DNA of 64,000 bases. Origin: Pocillopora verrucosa. Taxonomy: Eukaryota > Cnidaria > Anthozoa > Scleractinia > Pocilloporidae. The notes beneath the pieces are model-generated. The model saw only the letters and a list, made by a program, of their open reading frames with translations. It made no database searches and was not told the DNA's origin. Shown here one piece after another: positions 37,690 to 50,500 of this stretch. A program made the translations under genes and the position numbers. The DNA lies in NCBI RefSeq assembly GCF_036669915.1, contig NC_089322.1, positions 14,383,678-14,447,677 of the forward strand, read 5' to 3'. Positions within the stretch are counted from its first letter, which is position 1. Every line of letters begins with the position of its first letter.

Positions 37690-37800
37690 GTAAAGAGTTT
37701 CTAAAGCTGACGTTTCGTACGCTCGTCTTTCGTTAGAGCAAAGAGCTAACGCTCTGACGAAGGGCTAACGCTCGAAACGTCAGCTTTGAAACTCTTTGCG
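37690..37800. repeat. Inverted repeat of two hammerhead-type 3' ends
   Basis: The left arm (TAAAGAGTTTCTAAAGCTGA onward, 37690-37738) is the reverse complement of the right arm (37751-37800), with a few differences. The arms meet around AAAGAGCTAAC. The left arm has lost part of the core, the right arm keeps it. The layout is two element ends fused in opposite directions. Confidence 0.75.
37738..37799 (+). ncRNA. Type I hammerhead ribozyme
   Basis: Core box CTGACGA is at 37754-37760 and GAAA at 37774-37777. Stem II is GGGC (37762-37765) paired with GCTC (37770-37773), loop TAAC. Stem III is the self-complementary ACGT at 37777-37780, so cleavage would follow GTC at 37781. Stem I pairs GCT (37751-37753) with AGC (37782-37784). 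After an internal loop, GCAAAGAG (37738-37745) pairs with CTCTTTGC (37792-37799), 8 bp. One extra A (37761) sits between the core and stem II. Minimal palindromic stem III is known from hammerheads of Penelope-like elements and retrozymes, which favour dimeric action. The fold is drawn by eye. Confidence 0.7.
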
Positions 37801-37869
37801 GTGGCCAATTTTCATTCAAACCCAGTTGATAAAACCCGCAAAATTATCCCGTTAAACTCCCATCACCCA

Positions 37870-37901
<32 letters not shown>

Positions 37902-38592
37902 TCTTTATAAATGAATTGAGTGACTGATTGACCGATTTATCCATTGCTCAACTGACTATAATTTAATCTCTTGGCTACAATTTATATCTGTGATAATAAA
38001 TAAGTCTGCAATGTTGTCATAGCAATACAAAGTCAACCTTTACAAAAATTTATTGACAATTAAAGTTCATAAATATGTTAACTTGTATGCAATGCTGAAA
38101 CACATTTACAATCCATTCCTGTCAATTACAGCACAGAAATAACGTTCTTCAAATAATAAGCTCTCTACCTTATGATGAAGAAACATATTAGAAATAAAAT
38201 TAAATACTAAAATATTTATCAGTTGATGACAAGTCTGAATCACATTAAATCGAATTACGATCCCATTTTGCTCTGCTGCGAGGTTGCATCTCGTGAAAGT
38301 AAAGCACCTTCATAAAAAGCTTGTTTAGCATCGCTTTTTGATTCCACCCATCGACACCCATGTGTGAGCCCCCTCCACACACCCCTCCTTCAAATTAGCC
38401 ATAGCAATAAGACCACCCCCTCCTTTCCCCGTGTTGACCCGACCAGAACTTCTTGTGACACAAGAAGCAAATATCCATGACTTGCATCATGGAAACTGAG
38501 GTTTAGTACCAATAATTCATTGCTCCCTTTGAATACTTTTGGCAAAATTTCGAAATGGTAGGGCCCCAAATAATGGCCACTGCGACACTTTT

Positions 38593-41500
38593 CTACCCAG
38601 GTTTTGGCCTTCGCTTGGCTATAGATTGTTTGATGCTTTTAATCACCGTGTAAGGATCGACATTAACGTTTACAGTCTGGAAAGGAAAAAAAACATAACA
38701 AGAGTTAGTTTAATGTTGAAAAATCCTATTAAATGGAAAGGGAAAGACAAATGAAGCAAATTAAAGAAGAAAAAAAGAAAAACATCAACTTACCCCGAAT
38801 AACATGAGGGAATCGATATCCGCTCGTCTCCTATGAAATAAAATGAAAGGTTAGTCAATCATCCCCAGTCTCCCACCGGTAATTGTGGGCCTCCTGGCCA
38901 TCAAGACTTCAATATGAAACATGAACAAGAGGTTATAAGGTATTCACTTCCGGAATCGTTGGGAGATGAAAAAAAAAAAAGATCTTGATACTTCAAAGGT
39001 GAGTGACTGGAATGCTCAGCGCGTTTCAAAATGGCCGACGCCCGTTGAGGAATTTTAGGCACATTTAAGGACAACGTTTGGAAGCTTAAGCAGCTCCATG
39101 CAATATCAAAACGCGGGTAGTGTCATATTTATACATTATATGAAAAGGCTAAGGAAAATGTCAATTGGTCTCTAAACTAAATCCTGATGCTAAACTATGA
39201 TGCTATCATTGAAAAAGAAACGAGCTATAAAATAAAACGGGTATCAACAGGTGTTCTTACGCTTCCGCAGGTCCGCGATACACGAGTCTTATGATTGCGG
39301 GTAAATCACTCTGGTCAGTTAACGGCCCCTGAAATGACGATAAAAAAGTTAACGTCAGAAGAATAGGAAATTTTTCTTTTAGTCCGTCCGTGTGTTTGTC
39401 CATCTGTAGCTCTTTGTCTGTCTTTCTGTCTGTCTGTCCTTCCATCTGACTATCTGTCGCTATCTCTCTGTCTCTCCGTCGGACCGTCTGTCTCTCCCTG
39501 TGACTGTCTCTCTTTCAGTCAGTCTGTCTGGCTGTATATTCTTTCATCTGACTATCTATCGCACTCTCTGTCTCTCCGTCTGACTGTCTGTCTCTCCGTC
39601 TGACTGTCTGTCTCTCCGTCTGACTGTCTGTCTCTCCGTCTGACTGTCTGTCTCTCCGTCTGACTGTCTGTCTCTCCGTCTGACTGTCTGTCTCTCCGTC
39701 TGACTGTCTGTCTCTCCGTCTGACTGTCTGTCTCTCCGTCTGACTGTCTGTCTCTCCGTCTGCCTGTCTGTCTTTCGGTCAGTCTGTCTGTCTGTTTGTC
39801 TATCTGTCTATCCGTGAGTTCGTCTGTCTGGCTGTCGCTCTAACCGTTCGGCGATGCGTTCTAACTTTTTTGTATGGTTCTGACTCTTACCAATTTTGGG
39901 AATACCATTCCTGCACTCATGGCGTACAATTCCATGTCATCCCTTAGAGCTGCAAATAAGAAAAAAAACATTCCTTCGTCATTTATTCACATCATTAAAA
40001 GACTACAAGACATTTCTGCGCTGGAGAAACACCAACTTACCGGCGATAGAGTAGTAGAGAAGCTGGAAGAGATCTTTACAAGGTGTCTTACTGAACAGGT
40101 AAATTTCATAGGGCGCGGCAGGAGTCTGGGAAAGAAATAAAATAGAAAAGTTACTGTGGAACATCTAATCGGGGTACACCCTTGAGACTAGGAAAAGTGT
40201 CCCCTAGAAAACGGTGTCACAGGATTCATGTAACTGTTCAAACTATATTTTTGGAGCATAACTGTTCCTCTCTTTTCGAAGGGCGGAAAGAATGTCATAG
40301 TAAGGAACCCAGTATTTGAGGAAGAGCCGATCCCCAAAGGGGACAATATTAAAAAAAGGTTACTCCCAAAATAGAACGGGAGGCCAGAAGTTTGGTTCCC
40401 AATTTTAATATCGGCTGATCAGAGGAGATGAATTAGGGGGTCGTAATGGTGGGGTCTCTAACAGCGGGGTGCCCGCAATTGCTGGGGACCCTTATCAATG
40501 GGTGTACGAGCGTCGACGGTAACGAAGTGTCCCTGGTGAACAATGCTTCGCTAAACAAGGTCAAAGACAACAAAGAAAACACTTACCACGGATGCTATAA
40601 CACTGGCATTGCCGTGCTGAACAGAAAGACCTAACGCACTGTGGATCTACAAGGCCACGGGGAATAAAAACTTCTTTTTAAATAAGTAGAATGGTTCAAA
40701 TTGAAAGTTCTTGTAAGTCTTATGAGAAATGTACAAAGAACAGAATGGAAAATATACATGCAGATGTCCTGGTGTAAAAGGTTACAGGAACGTTTGATAG
40801 CATTAGCTTTTTTTGCCGTCTGAACAGTGAATGAACGTATAAGAAACGTCACTGCGCGTAAATTTTATACTGAGTAGCTAATATTTAACAATAGCTTACC
40901 CACGTGGAGGTAAAGATCTACCATTATCACTGATACTGAGGTAAATAATTGTTTTAGTATATACCACACAGATACCGAAAAATTAAACTCTTGACGCGCG
41001 ATTTCGCCTCATCGGCTGCTCGGAATTGAAAAGTACTCGCTCTTCACTTCCGAACTAGCCAATAAGAACACGCGAAAAGCACTACTCACTTGTGTAGTAT
41101 ATACTTAAAATAAATGATCGATAATCCCAGCGAAGATTCCTACTTACTCTATTCAAAGCTGAGAAATAGTTTTCTCCATCATGATTCGCAGAATATTTCA
41201 TGGCGGACACTTGGAAATGGGCCCACCTAGCTGAAGAACATTCAAAATGATCATATGAGCAATGGGCCATTTTACAGTTGTGTACTTAGTTGCCAAGCCT
41301 TTGATTTGGAATGAGGCTGAAGGTGACCTTGTTGTGATAGAGACTAGTATCTAGTTAGCATGATAATAAAGTAATTTGCATTTGAAAAGCAGCAAGGTTT
41401 GTATCACAACAAGGTCACCCTTAGCCTCATTCCTGTTCAAAGGCTTGGCAACCAAGTACACAACTGTAAAATGGACTATTTGCCTGTCTGGTTGATTGTC

Positions 41501-44500
41501 ACTTGCTTGTTAGGTAGTTAAGAGAATTAATTGAAATAAGTGGTCACCATACTCACCGTAGTAATGGTCACGCGCCAAAGCCACGTGGAAGTGAGGATGG
41601 ACTTGACTAGCACTTGCTCTCGGCAGAATGTCCAAGTAAATGTGGGGGATTGTGTATTGCTCGTCGTACTGATGCGCTCGGTGGAACCTGAAAGAAATTC
41701 AACGCAAAGAAGATTAATTCTAGAATCAGGAATAAAGGGAGGTGGGAAAGCTTCCTGTCGCACTTTGTAATAACACTTGTCACACTTTGCAATAACACTT
41801 GTCAAACTTTGTAACAACACTTGTCACACTTTGTAACAACACTTGTCACAGTTTGTTATAACACTTGTCACACTTTGTGATAACACTTGTCATATTTTGT
41901 AATAACACTTGTCACACTTTGTAATAACACTTGTCGCACTTTGTAATAACACTTGTCACACTTTGTAATAACACTTGTCGCACATTGCAGTGAACAAGCT
42001 GTCGCGCTTTGTAATAACACTTGTCGCGCATTGCGGTGAACAAGCTGTCGCACTTTGTCATAGCAGACCATTGCATTTGTAACAAGATAAGCTCTCGCAC
42101 TTTGTTATTCTAGCAAAAAGTTAACGTTGAAAAATTATAAGAAATGCGAGCCACTCATGAAACTGGTCTCAAAATTAACCTTCTAACCCCTTAAAAGTGA
42201 TTGGCATCTTAATTATCCTTACAGTATCACTGTTGAATCACACATTAATGCCATGAGAGAGAAATGATCACCTACGAGAGAGGCTTTTAACTGTTGAACA
42301 AACTCTCCTCGTTTGTAGCATAGGGAATGGATATAGACTAGTAAGAAGAATATGCATACTAATCTTGGGGGGTTAAATACAAATGAAAAAGGAATTCATT
42401 TGCTTACCACTTCTGCGCAGTTTCCATAGCATCAAGAAGCTGTATGATAAAAAAAAAATCAGCCGTCAGCTAAGATAAATATCGTTTGTGATTTAATCGG
42501 ATAGACAAAATCGGCATTTCCAGAATACTCACGAGGAATGTTTTTGTTTAAAGAAGTTTGTCAAAAACAGGAAAAAAAATTCACTACTCAAATCATCTCC
42601 AAGCAAAATTAACAATAAATACTATGCCCCAGTCTTTTTGAAGAATTTGATATTCGAATTAGTATTGAATATTAAAAGCTGGTCTGAATAATAACACCAG
42701 AATACAAATTTGCCATAAAAAATCGAAATTTTTATTTCTAACAATTTTTCAGCACGATTACAATTTTGTTGTACACCAGATAAATCGTCCGAAATTCTTA
42801 CCGAAAGTTTTCAATTGTGTTTCAATTTTTTAACAAACAAAAACCGCAGTATATCTCAAAGAAACAGTTTGGCATCAACCTTTAGTGTCTACAATAATTT
42901 CTTGGAGATTAATTTCTGAACATTTGAAATCACGTTCTCAAAGTCATGTTCTGACGGAGAAATAATAAAAAGTTCTCTCCGCAAGTACAAGCAAACAAAA
43001 CATATTGCATTTTAATTCTAGTCGGACAACTAGAAAATTATGGTTTTGACAGACACGAATCGTATGATTAAATAACAACCGTATAATATGCAAACGGTCG
43101 CCGTATATGCGAGGACCAAAATACAAAACCGAACTGTCGAACATTTTATCAAAGCAGCAACAGTTGCTATGCGCGATCATCATTGAAACTCGTTCGAAAA
43201 AAAAGGCGAGAATGTCTGAGCAACTTTTGAAACATGAACAATGACGTTCTCTCCCATTAGGTGTGTGACATTTACACAATAGTGCGACACAAACGCTTCA
43301 ATTCAAACAATTTTCACCTCATAATTAAACCGCACAACAATTTTGTAAAACCGCCCACAAAACCCACTCAGCCTTAGTAAAAAAATCGAAATTAAAATTG
43401 AAAAATCTTACACGAACTTATTTGACGTTTATAAGAGCGATTTCAAAGTTTAATTTTGAAAACCGCGAAATAAGCTTCTGTAAAATTGAGGACAATAATT
43501 AAGGCAATTTGGCCGATATCAAATATTAAATGAAAAAACTAGGACTTTCTTTCACTTATTGCTTTCTTCACTTAATCAATTTCCAGCACATAACTGAATG
43601 GAAATTAGTTGGATCACTTAAAAATGGAAATTTTTTAACAGTTTAAATTAATGAAACTTTTCTCTGGTCATTCATACTGCATGAAAAAGGAACGCACTTT
43701 GGAAGCGGAGTACCAATTAAAAACGGCGGGAGGGAACCGGAGTTCAAGCTGTTAATCTGCGCGACCACGAAAAAATTGAGATGAAAGCAAAGACTTCAAA
43801 AGTGACACTAGCCCAAAATCTACTTATTTCCTCCTTTGTTGAGTTGATCATTTGAAAATCACTATTAAAACACCACAAGGAAAATAGGAGAAGCTTGCAT
43901 TGTATGCCATGTAAATATACAACAGGTGCATCCCTTGAAAACCACATAATTTTGCGAGCTAATACCGATGACGACAACTGAAAAAAAAAAAACGTGTCTT
44001 GAGCAAACTGCTGAGAGGGAGAGGTATCAGAGACAACAAATTGATCACCAAATGTTTGACGAATACACCGCGACATGACGCAAGGTTGAAGAATACACCG
44101 CGACAAGAAATAACATGCGACCAAACAAAAAAAAAACAGAACGTTTCAGAGGTTGGTTAAAGTATCTAGGGAACGGTTCGTCCGATATATATTTCATCGC
44201 ACCGGGATACAGTTTCTAAGAGTATTTAAATCGCATTCTTTTTCTCAAAAAGGCGCACATCTTAAGGCACAATACGCATTGTTAACTCATAATCCAGCAC
44301 TGAGATCGACGGATTTGATCTTAAAGAACATTGGTTACCTTTGTTAACAACATGTTTTGACGACTACCGCATGCAGGGAGGCAACAAGCCTTTGATATCG
44401 CGCCATTAACAACACCGCACGTCGAATCACCAGACGAATCCAAAATCAAAAGATTGACACGGAATCGTCCAGACAGATGTAAAGACTGAATGAGGAAACA

Positions 44501-47500
44501 AAGAGTAGCGTAAAGCAAAAAAATCCTAAGACAAGGTTGACAAGAAATACCGAGACGAGGTGAATAAAATCTGTTGAACACGAACAGAAGGATGAATTCA
44601 ACATTTAATGCCACTGATATCGATCAGCCAAACCTGGGTACAGTTTTCTTGGTGTCTGGTTCATTTTTAGCCGTGATATGTCCGTTAACCGTCCTTGCTA
44701 ATGTAATGCTTTTGATAGCAATATACAAGGATCCATTTAACACGTTCCGCACGCCGACCGCGTGGTTCCTCGTGGGTCTTGCGATCACAGATTTGGCAAC
44801 AGGTCTTGTTCCAGAACCAGTGGTTACAAGCTGCTATTTTATGCACTATCATCGACATTCCAAAGTGGAACGCTGTGAAAAGATCTTTAACATTGCTGGT
44901 ATCATTGCCGCTATTACCACTAATTCTTCATTTTTGATAGTCATGGCGTTCACTTTCGCGCAGTATGTGGCCGTTGCATTTCCGCTCAAGTACAAGCGTT
45001 TTATCAGCGTTCGAAAGACGTTAGTTTGTGTGGCGTGTATCTGGCTATATTCAACCGTCTTCGAGATGTCTCGAACCGTAGGAGTCCCTAGAGAGTTGTT
45101 GGAAAAACTCGACTTGTACATCCACTCAACATTATCACTGTTATTTACCATCATAACTTACGCTTTACTTCAGAAAGCCTTCCGCAAACAAATGACGGCA
45201 AGATCCGCTACCCTGCATACCACAAATTCAGTAAGCATGTCCACAACGCACGAAGTTCACCCTCGGAAACAGAGACGGAAATCAAAACCAATGATCGAAA
45301 GGAATTTCGTGCGACTAAATCTTCTTCTCATTGTGATACTATTGCTGTGCTCGCAGCCGACCGCTATACTGTGGTATATATATTTGTACGCTGATGAAGA
45401 CACTAAAAAAAGCCACACTCTTTTTGTGGTTCGCGTTATCGCGGACAACACTCTCTACTTGAAGTTTTTTTTGGACCCGTTTCTATTCGCTTGGCGGCTG
45501 CCGAAATATCGAAAAGCTTTGAGAACAACGTTGAGCAGAAAGAAGTGAGGAAATGGACACTAATAATTGAAATCACTCAGACACAGGAAATTAACATCAG
45601 AATCATTTGCTTACAAATATGTCTTATACCTCATTCACATCAAAGCTTAAAAATATTTTGAAGCTATTCTGTTACACACAGCTGAATTTTTCTTTCTTCA
45701 TAGAAGCCACTTAAACCGGTGAATGTCGACTTTAAATTTAGCAAATTGAAATACACTTAGTGACTACTTGAATCCTATAGAAAATTCGACTTTTTAGTTC
45801 TCTGTTTCGGATTTTCATGCAGCTAAACCCGGTTTAACTATAAACATGATCCGTTGGTTTGAATGGGGCATAAGTTTCTTTCGGTCAGAAGCTGTTTCAA
45901 TCAGCTGAGAAAAATATTAAACTGACTTTTCAAAGACATGTAATGGAGGAATATTCTGCAGCCCATACAAAACACCTGGAAATAAATTTCGCCAATAAGA
46001 ATGATTCCATTGAAATCATTCTGTCGACTTTTAAATTAATTTCCTCTTTTTTTCCTCTTTGCGTTTTCTTATTATTAACATTTTTTTCATTTTTTCTGTG
46101 TTACTGAGTAAAAAATTCATGTGTCAGAATTCAAGTAGTTGTAACATTTACGCCTCGCGAGAATTTACCAAACTATAGTAAGGAACTCAAAGTAACTGGT
46201 TGTTTTAGCGGCCAAATTATATGGGCAATGATGTCATTAGTCTGTCTAGCTTTCCTTCCGAAAAGATTCTATGCCCTCAATTTCTTTTAGAATGACTCAG
46301 TTCTCCAAGCTCTCAAGCAGCTGAAGACTCACAAAATCTAATCAGAAATCATCCCTCCTTGGCTGCGTACATTTCCTAGTGGCAAATAGCCAGGAGACAT
46401 AGGTGTCTATTATGACAAAACCCTGTAAAAGATAAGTTCGTTTTATCCTCTTCATGCATCTTCTAGAGAGAGGCTGATAATGCAGGGAGAAAATTACAAG
46501 TTTTAAAATCAAATCTGGGGGAACAGGCATAAAAAGACGTTACGTGGTAAAATTGAAGTAACCGACGAAGTTATAAAAGGCACGCTACAAACGTCTCACG
46601 AAAAAAAAAAAAAAAAAAAAACAGAAAAATGAAGTTTCATTTCGTTCTACTTACTTCTTCTTCATTTATTTCTAGTGGATTATGCCGCCTCCAAATGATA
46701 AGACTGTGGAACTTCTCTACTTTAAATGTGTTGGACACTGCAACAGACGAAAAAAATAACATGAAAAGAGCCGAGCCGATTTCAGAGCAAAAATCGATTG
46801 AGTGTCAAAAGTAAACGGAGATTACATTAGTTCCAGTTATCTTCGATCTTACTTTGGTCTGCCACCCTCTCAGCCAATCAGATGCAAAACTAAATCCAAC
46901 CGCCGATTGGAAATCCGCGTTTTCCCGCGCTCGAAAGAGTTTGCTTATTATTATTTTGAGATCTGTTTGATTCCTTTTGATTCGGTGTGTTGTGTGTTCT
47001 AACTGGCCTATGTGAATTCTAGACTTTAGGTTATGGGACACTCAATCGAAAAGCCCTCTGATGCAGATTTTAAATTCTTCTGGTATGGTTTGATACTACT
47101 CTGGTTTACAGATTTAATGAATGTAACCGAAGAAGTTACAATTCATAGACCCAACGTTTCGACACGACGGAGTTAATAGGCCAAGCTTCCAAACAAAGGT
47201 GCTGGTGGTAACGCCGATTAGTAGTGATAAATTTATACTTATCCCAACCAATTGTATGGTTAGTTAGGCATGTGTGCTCCGATAAAGCTGAATTTTCTTT
47301 TTTGCAAAAGAAAACTGCTTTTTGATTCTCTTTTAAACGTGAACCAAACTGACGTTTGGTCTGTCCGATGTATTCGTTGTCAGTCATTGCAAGGAATAGA
47401 ATAAATGGCGTCGGTTCGTTGTTCTTTCGTGACAGGATCCTTAGGTTTGGCAAAAATATGCCCCAAAGTCTGAAAAGGTTTTTGAGCAACTTTAACGTTG

Positions 47501-50500
47501 TAGCTATTCAAAATTCTCTTGATGGGTTCCGTAACACCCTGAATGTAAGGAATAACAGCAAAACCAGTCGCTGGTTCCCTTTCATCAGGAGTGCTACTAG
47601 TTATAACCGGTTTTTGGCAGTTGCGGAGAAAAGTTTTAGTATAGCCATTCGCCTTTAAGACATTAGAAACATATTTCCCCTTCTCAGCCTTGGAATCAAG
47701 TGAAGATGGCAGCCAAAACTTTACTCAGGAAGCTGACTGTCTACAGACTTTTTATGGCAAATAGGGCAGTGAAAATCGAAAGCGAGGTATTTGTCGATGT
47801 GGGTAGGTTTACGATAGACACTTGTCTCCATATTCCCCTGAACCCATCTGGACACATTTAAATCAAGAAAGGGCTAATATCTATCCTTTTCACGCTCAAG
47901 GGTGAATTGGATAGACGGCTCTACTGAATTCAAATGCGATAGGAGGCGCTCCGCTTCATTTTCCGGATACCGCAGAAATAACATCATCGACACATCGTTT
48001 CCAGAAAAAGGGTTTAACGGTGAGGTGGCTAAGGCCCTTTGTTCCACGTCTTCCATTACCATGTTGGCAATGACAGCAGAGACGGGCGAACCCACAGCTG
48101 TACCAAAAACCTGTTGATAGTAGGTGCCGTTGTATGCAAATTGCGTGGTTTTGAGGCAAAAAGACAGCAGATGAATAAAATCCTCCTCAGGCAAAGAAGT
48201 TCTTTGTCATAAGGGAGCATCTTCTCCGAGTCTCTCCTCGGCAAACTTAACGGCAAGATCAACTGGGATTTTAGTGAAGAGCGAAACAACGTCGAAAGAT
48301 ACTAATTCTTCACAAGCGTTAAGAGTCCGATCTCTTATGAAATCCGCAAATTCGCAGGAATTTTTGACAGTGTAATCAGTATTCCCAACAACAGGCGACA
48401 AAATTCTCGCTAAATGACCAGATATTGCTTAAGTCGCAGAGTTAACAAAAGAGACAATGGGTCTCAAAGGAATTCCCGGTTTATGAATTTTAGGTAAGCT
48501 ATAAAATCGCGTGGTGAAAATTATCACCACTAATCAGCGTTACCACCAGCGCCTTTGTTTGGAAGCTTGGCATATTAACTCCGCCCACGCTCTTAAAAAA
48601 AAGAGATGATGGCGGCTTACTTCCTAACGCCTATTTACACCTCGTCAGAAAAAAAGGCAGCTAATTAGTGATCACATAAAAGGACCTCTTTTTGCAGCGT
48701 TTAAATCATCCCTGATGAAGGCACTCGACAGGAGTGTCGAAACGTTGGGTCTATGAATTGTAAGTTCTTCGGTTACATTTATTAAATCTGTAAACCCGGG
48801 GTGGGGGGGGGGAGGGGCGGGGGGTTTATCTAGTGAGGAAGCGATGACAAGAAGAACCAAAATGACAACAGGTGCTAGGAACCACGTTAAAGGCTGCTCA
48901 ACTTCAGTCACTAAATTCACACCTGTCACCAAAAAACGCTTTTCTTTGGGTGAGATATATGACAAATGTGGTACGAGAAACTTTCCTGAAAACTGCAACT
49001 TTATCTGTTTTGATTTGGCCTTGTTCCCGCGAAATGAAAACAAGCAACTGAAATTTTAAAATGCCGCCATTTTGCCTCAATAGTGTTACTATGGAAATAT
49101 TGTTAGTCCTATTCCTTATCACGCGTAAATTTCTGGCTGGTTGAAAGCATGGGCACTCATTTTGCCGCTGTGTCTAGATTGGAGGCTAACTTTCACGCTT
49201 TCAGGCTGTAAAAACCAATTTATGACAGAGCTACAGAGTATGCGGCTTGGCTTTGGCGCGGAAAACGGATTTTGTGTCGTTTGTATGTTTGATTTTCCGT
49301 TCTGTTGCTTCCAAGTGTTGTTTCTCTTACCGCTTTTCTTTCACAGAACAACTTCCAGAAACTTTGTACACACCCTGAATATTTTCACAAAATTAACCTT
49401 CTCCTTAAAGCACTGGAAATAAGAAAATTGCCTTCACGACATAATGCCTCAGTTTTAAATGCCAGCCCCTTATTTCTTCGCGAATTTCGCTCACGCCCGC
49501 GTTATTGACCGCATAAATGTGATGTACCATTTCGTTAATTAGCCCCAACTACTTATCACACAGTGGTTAAAAGCAATCACACAAGGGTCACGACGTTTAA
49601 AAAGCATAAAACATTTTCGACATGCTGAAAACAAAATTACAAATCAAGCGTGTCAGCGGTTGTTTCTTGGGTTTCCCTCTGAAATTTAGCGCGGGAAATT
49701 GGTGCGCGGGCGGCCCAAATGTATCCACGTGCGCATGCCCGACGTTAGCCAATTATCACCATTCCCGTGCACAAGAGGCAAGAATCACATGTGCAAACCG
49801 TCCGTTGTCACATGCAGCTATAACTCATGAGATTCTCCACGCCAGTCGATCATCAATTCAAGGTGAAAAAAGCCCCTTAAACTCTTTTATACCCACTAAC
49901 CTGGTCTATAACCTCATTTAACCGCTACACGACACTCACTTGTAAGAATTTCTAGGTGTAAGTATCATATTAATTCTAAGAACTTATCATTTTGTGTCTC
50001 TTTATAACATACAGTTATACCTGAGAGTGAATGTTTGGACTCAACACTTTCAAAAGGATCCTTTGCAGTATTTCTGGAAAAACATTCAAGAAACAAACAA
50101 ACAATAAGTCATACAGTTGGATCTGGAGTCACGAGTCACATGATATCATCTTATTATATCTCTAACTTGTAATGAAATAATTCCGTCTTTTTCTTTTGTA
50201 ACTTGGGAATGACAAACATGCAAAGTAATGAAATGATCCCTGCAAGTGGACTGTAATTCTTGCAATTGCTGAAAAGACACCTGAAAAAACTTAGGGTTCC
50301 ACGTGATTCGACAACCGAGCCTCCAAGATACTAATAACATCCAACTAGTATCTGGGAGATACAGTTTTGAATCTCATCAATAACTAAAATAGCAGTCCAC
50401 CTGCAAAAATCATTTCTGTGCTTGAATTACACCTCTGGGACTACATGAATAGTCAGTAATAATAAAAATCCACCCCTTTTTAATCTGAGATCAAATGAAT

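Larger units (their letters stand above)
36601..38592. other. Intergenic region between GPCR and GalT-like 3' end
   Basis: Holds a family B repeat (37225-37440) and the hammerhead inverted repeat (37690-37800). The right end probably includes the 3' UTR of the minus-strand GalT-like gene. No other exon is supported. Confidence 0.5.

Noticed and set aside
41769..42050. CRISPR-like array
   Set aside because: Head-to-tail 22-bp units without unique spacers in a eukaryotic intron; an ordinary tandem repeat.
42944..43279. 111-codon minus-strand ORF in the gap of the GalT-like gene
   Set aside because: Considered as the missing exon, but it has no convincing splice sites and no similarity in layout to the family (no expected motif after the CxxC).
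43744..44124. 126-codon minus-strand ORF with a strong internal acceptor
   Set aside because: The acceptor (T run then CAG at about 43979) is good, but the following frame has no matching donor or phase and no family-like sequence.
48672..49043. 123-codon minus-strand ORF with a hydrophobic segment
   Set aside because: It starts with TTG and not ATG, runs into the Penelope arm, and all three frames are partly open here. Chance openness is the simpler reading.
50146..50340. Exon-like minus-strand frame with a T-rich acceptor
   Set aside because: It lies where the missing GalT-like exon is expected, but its sequence does not fit and no donor in a usable phase is clear.
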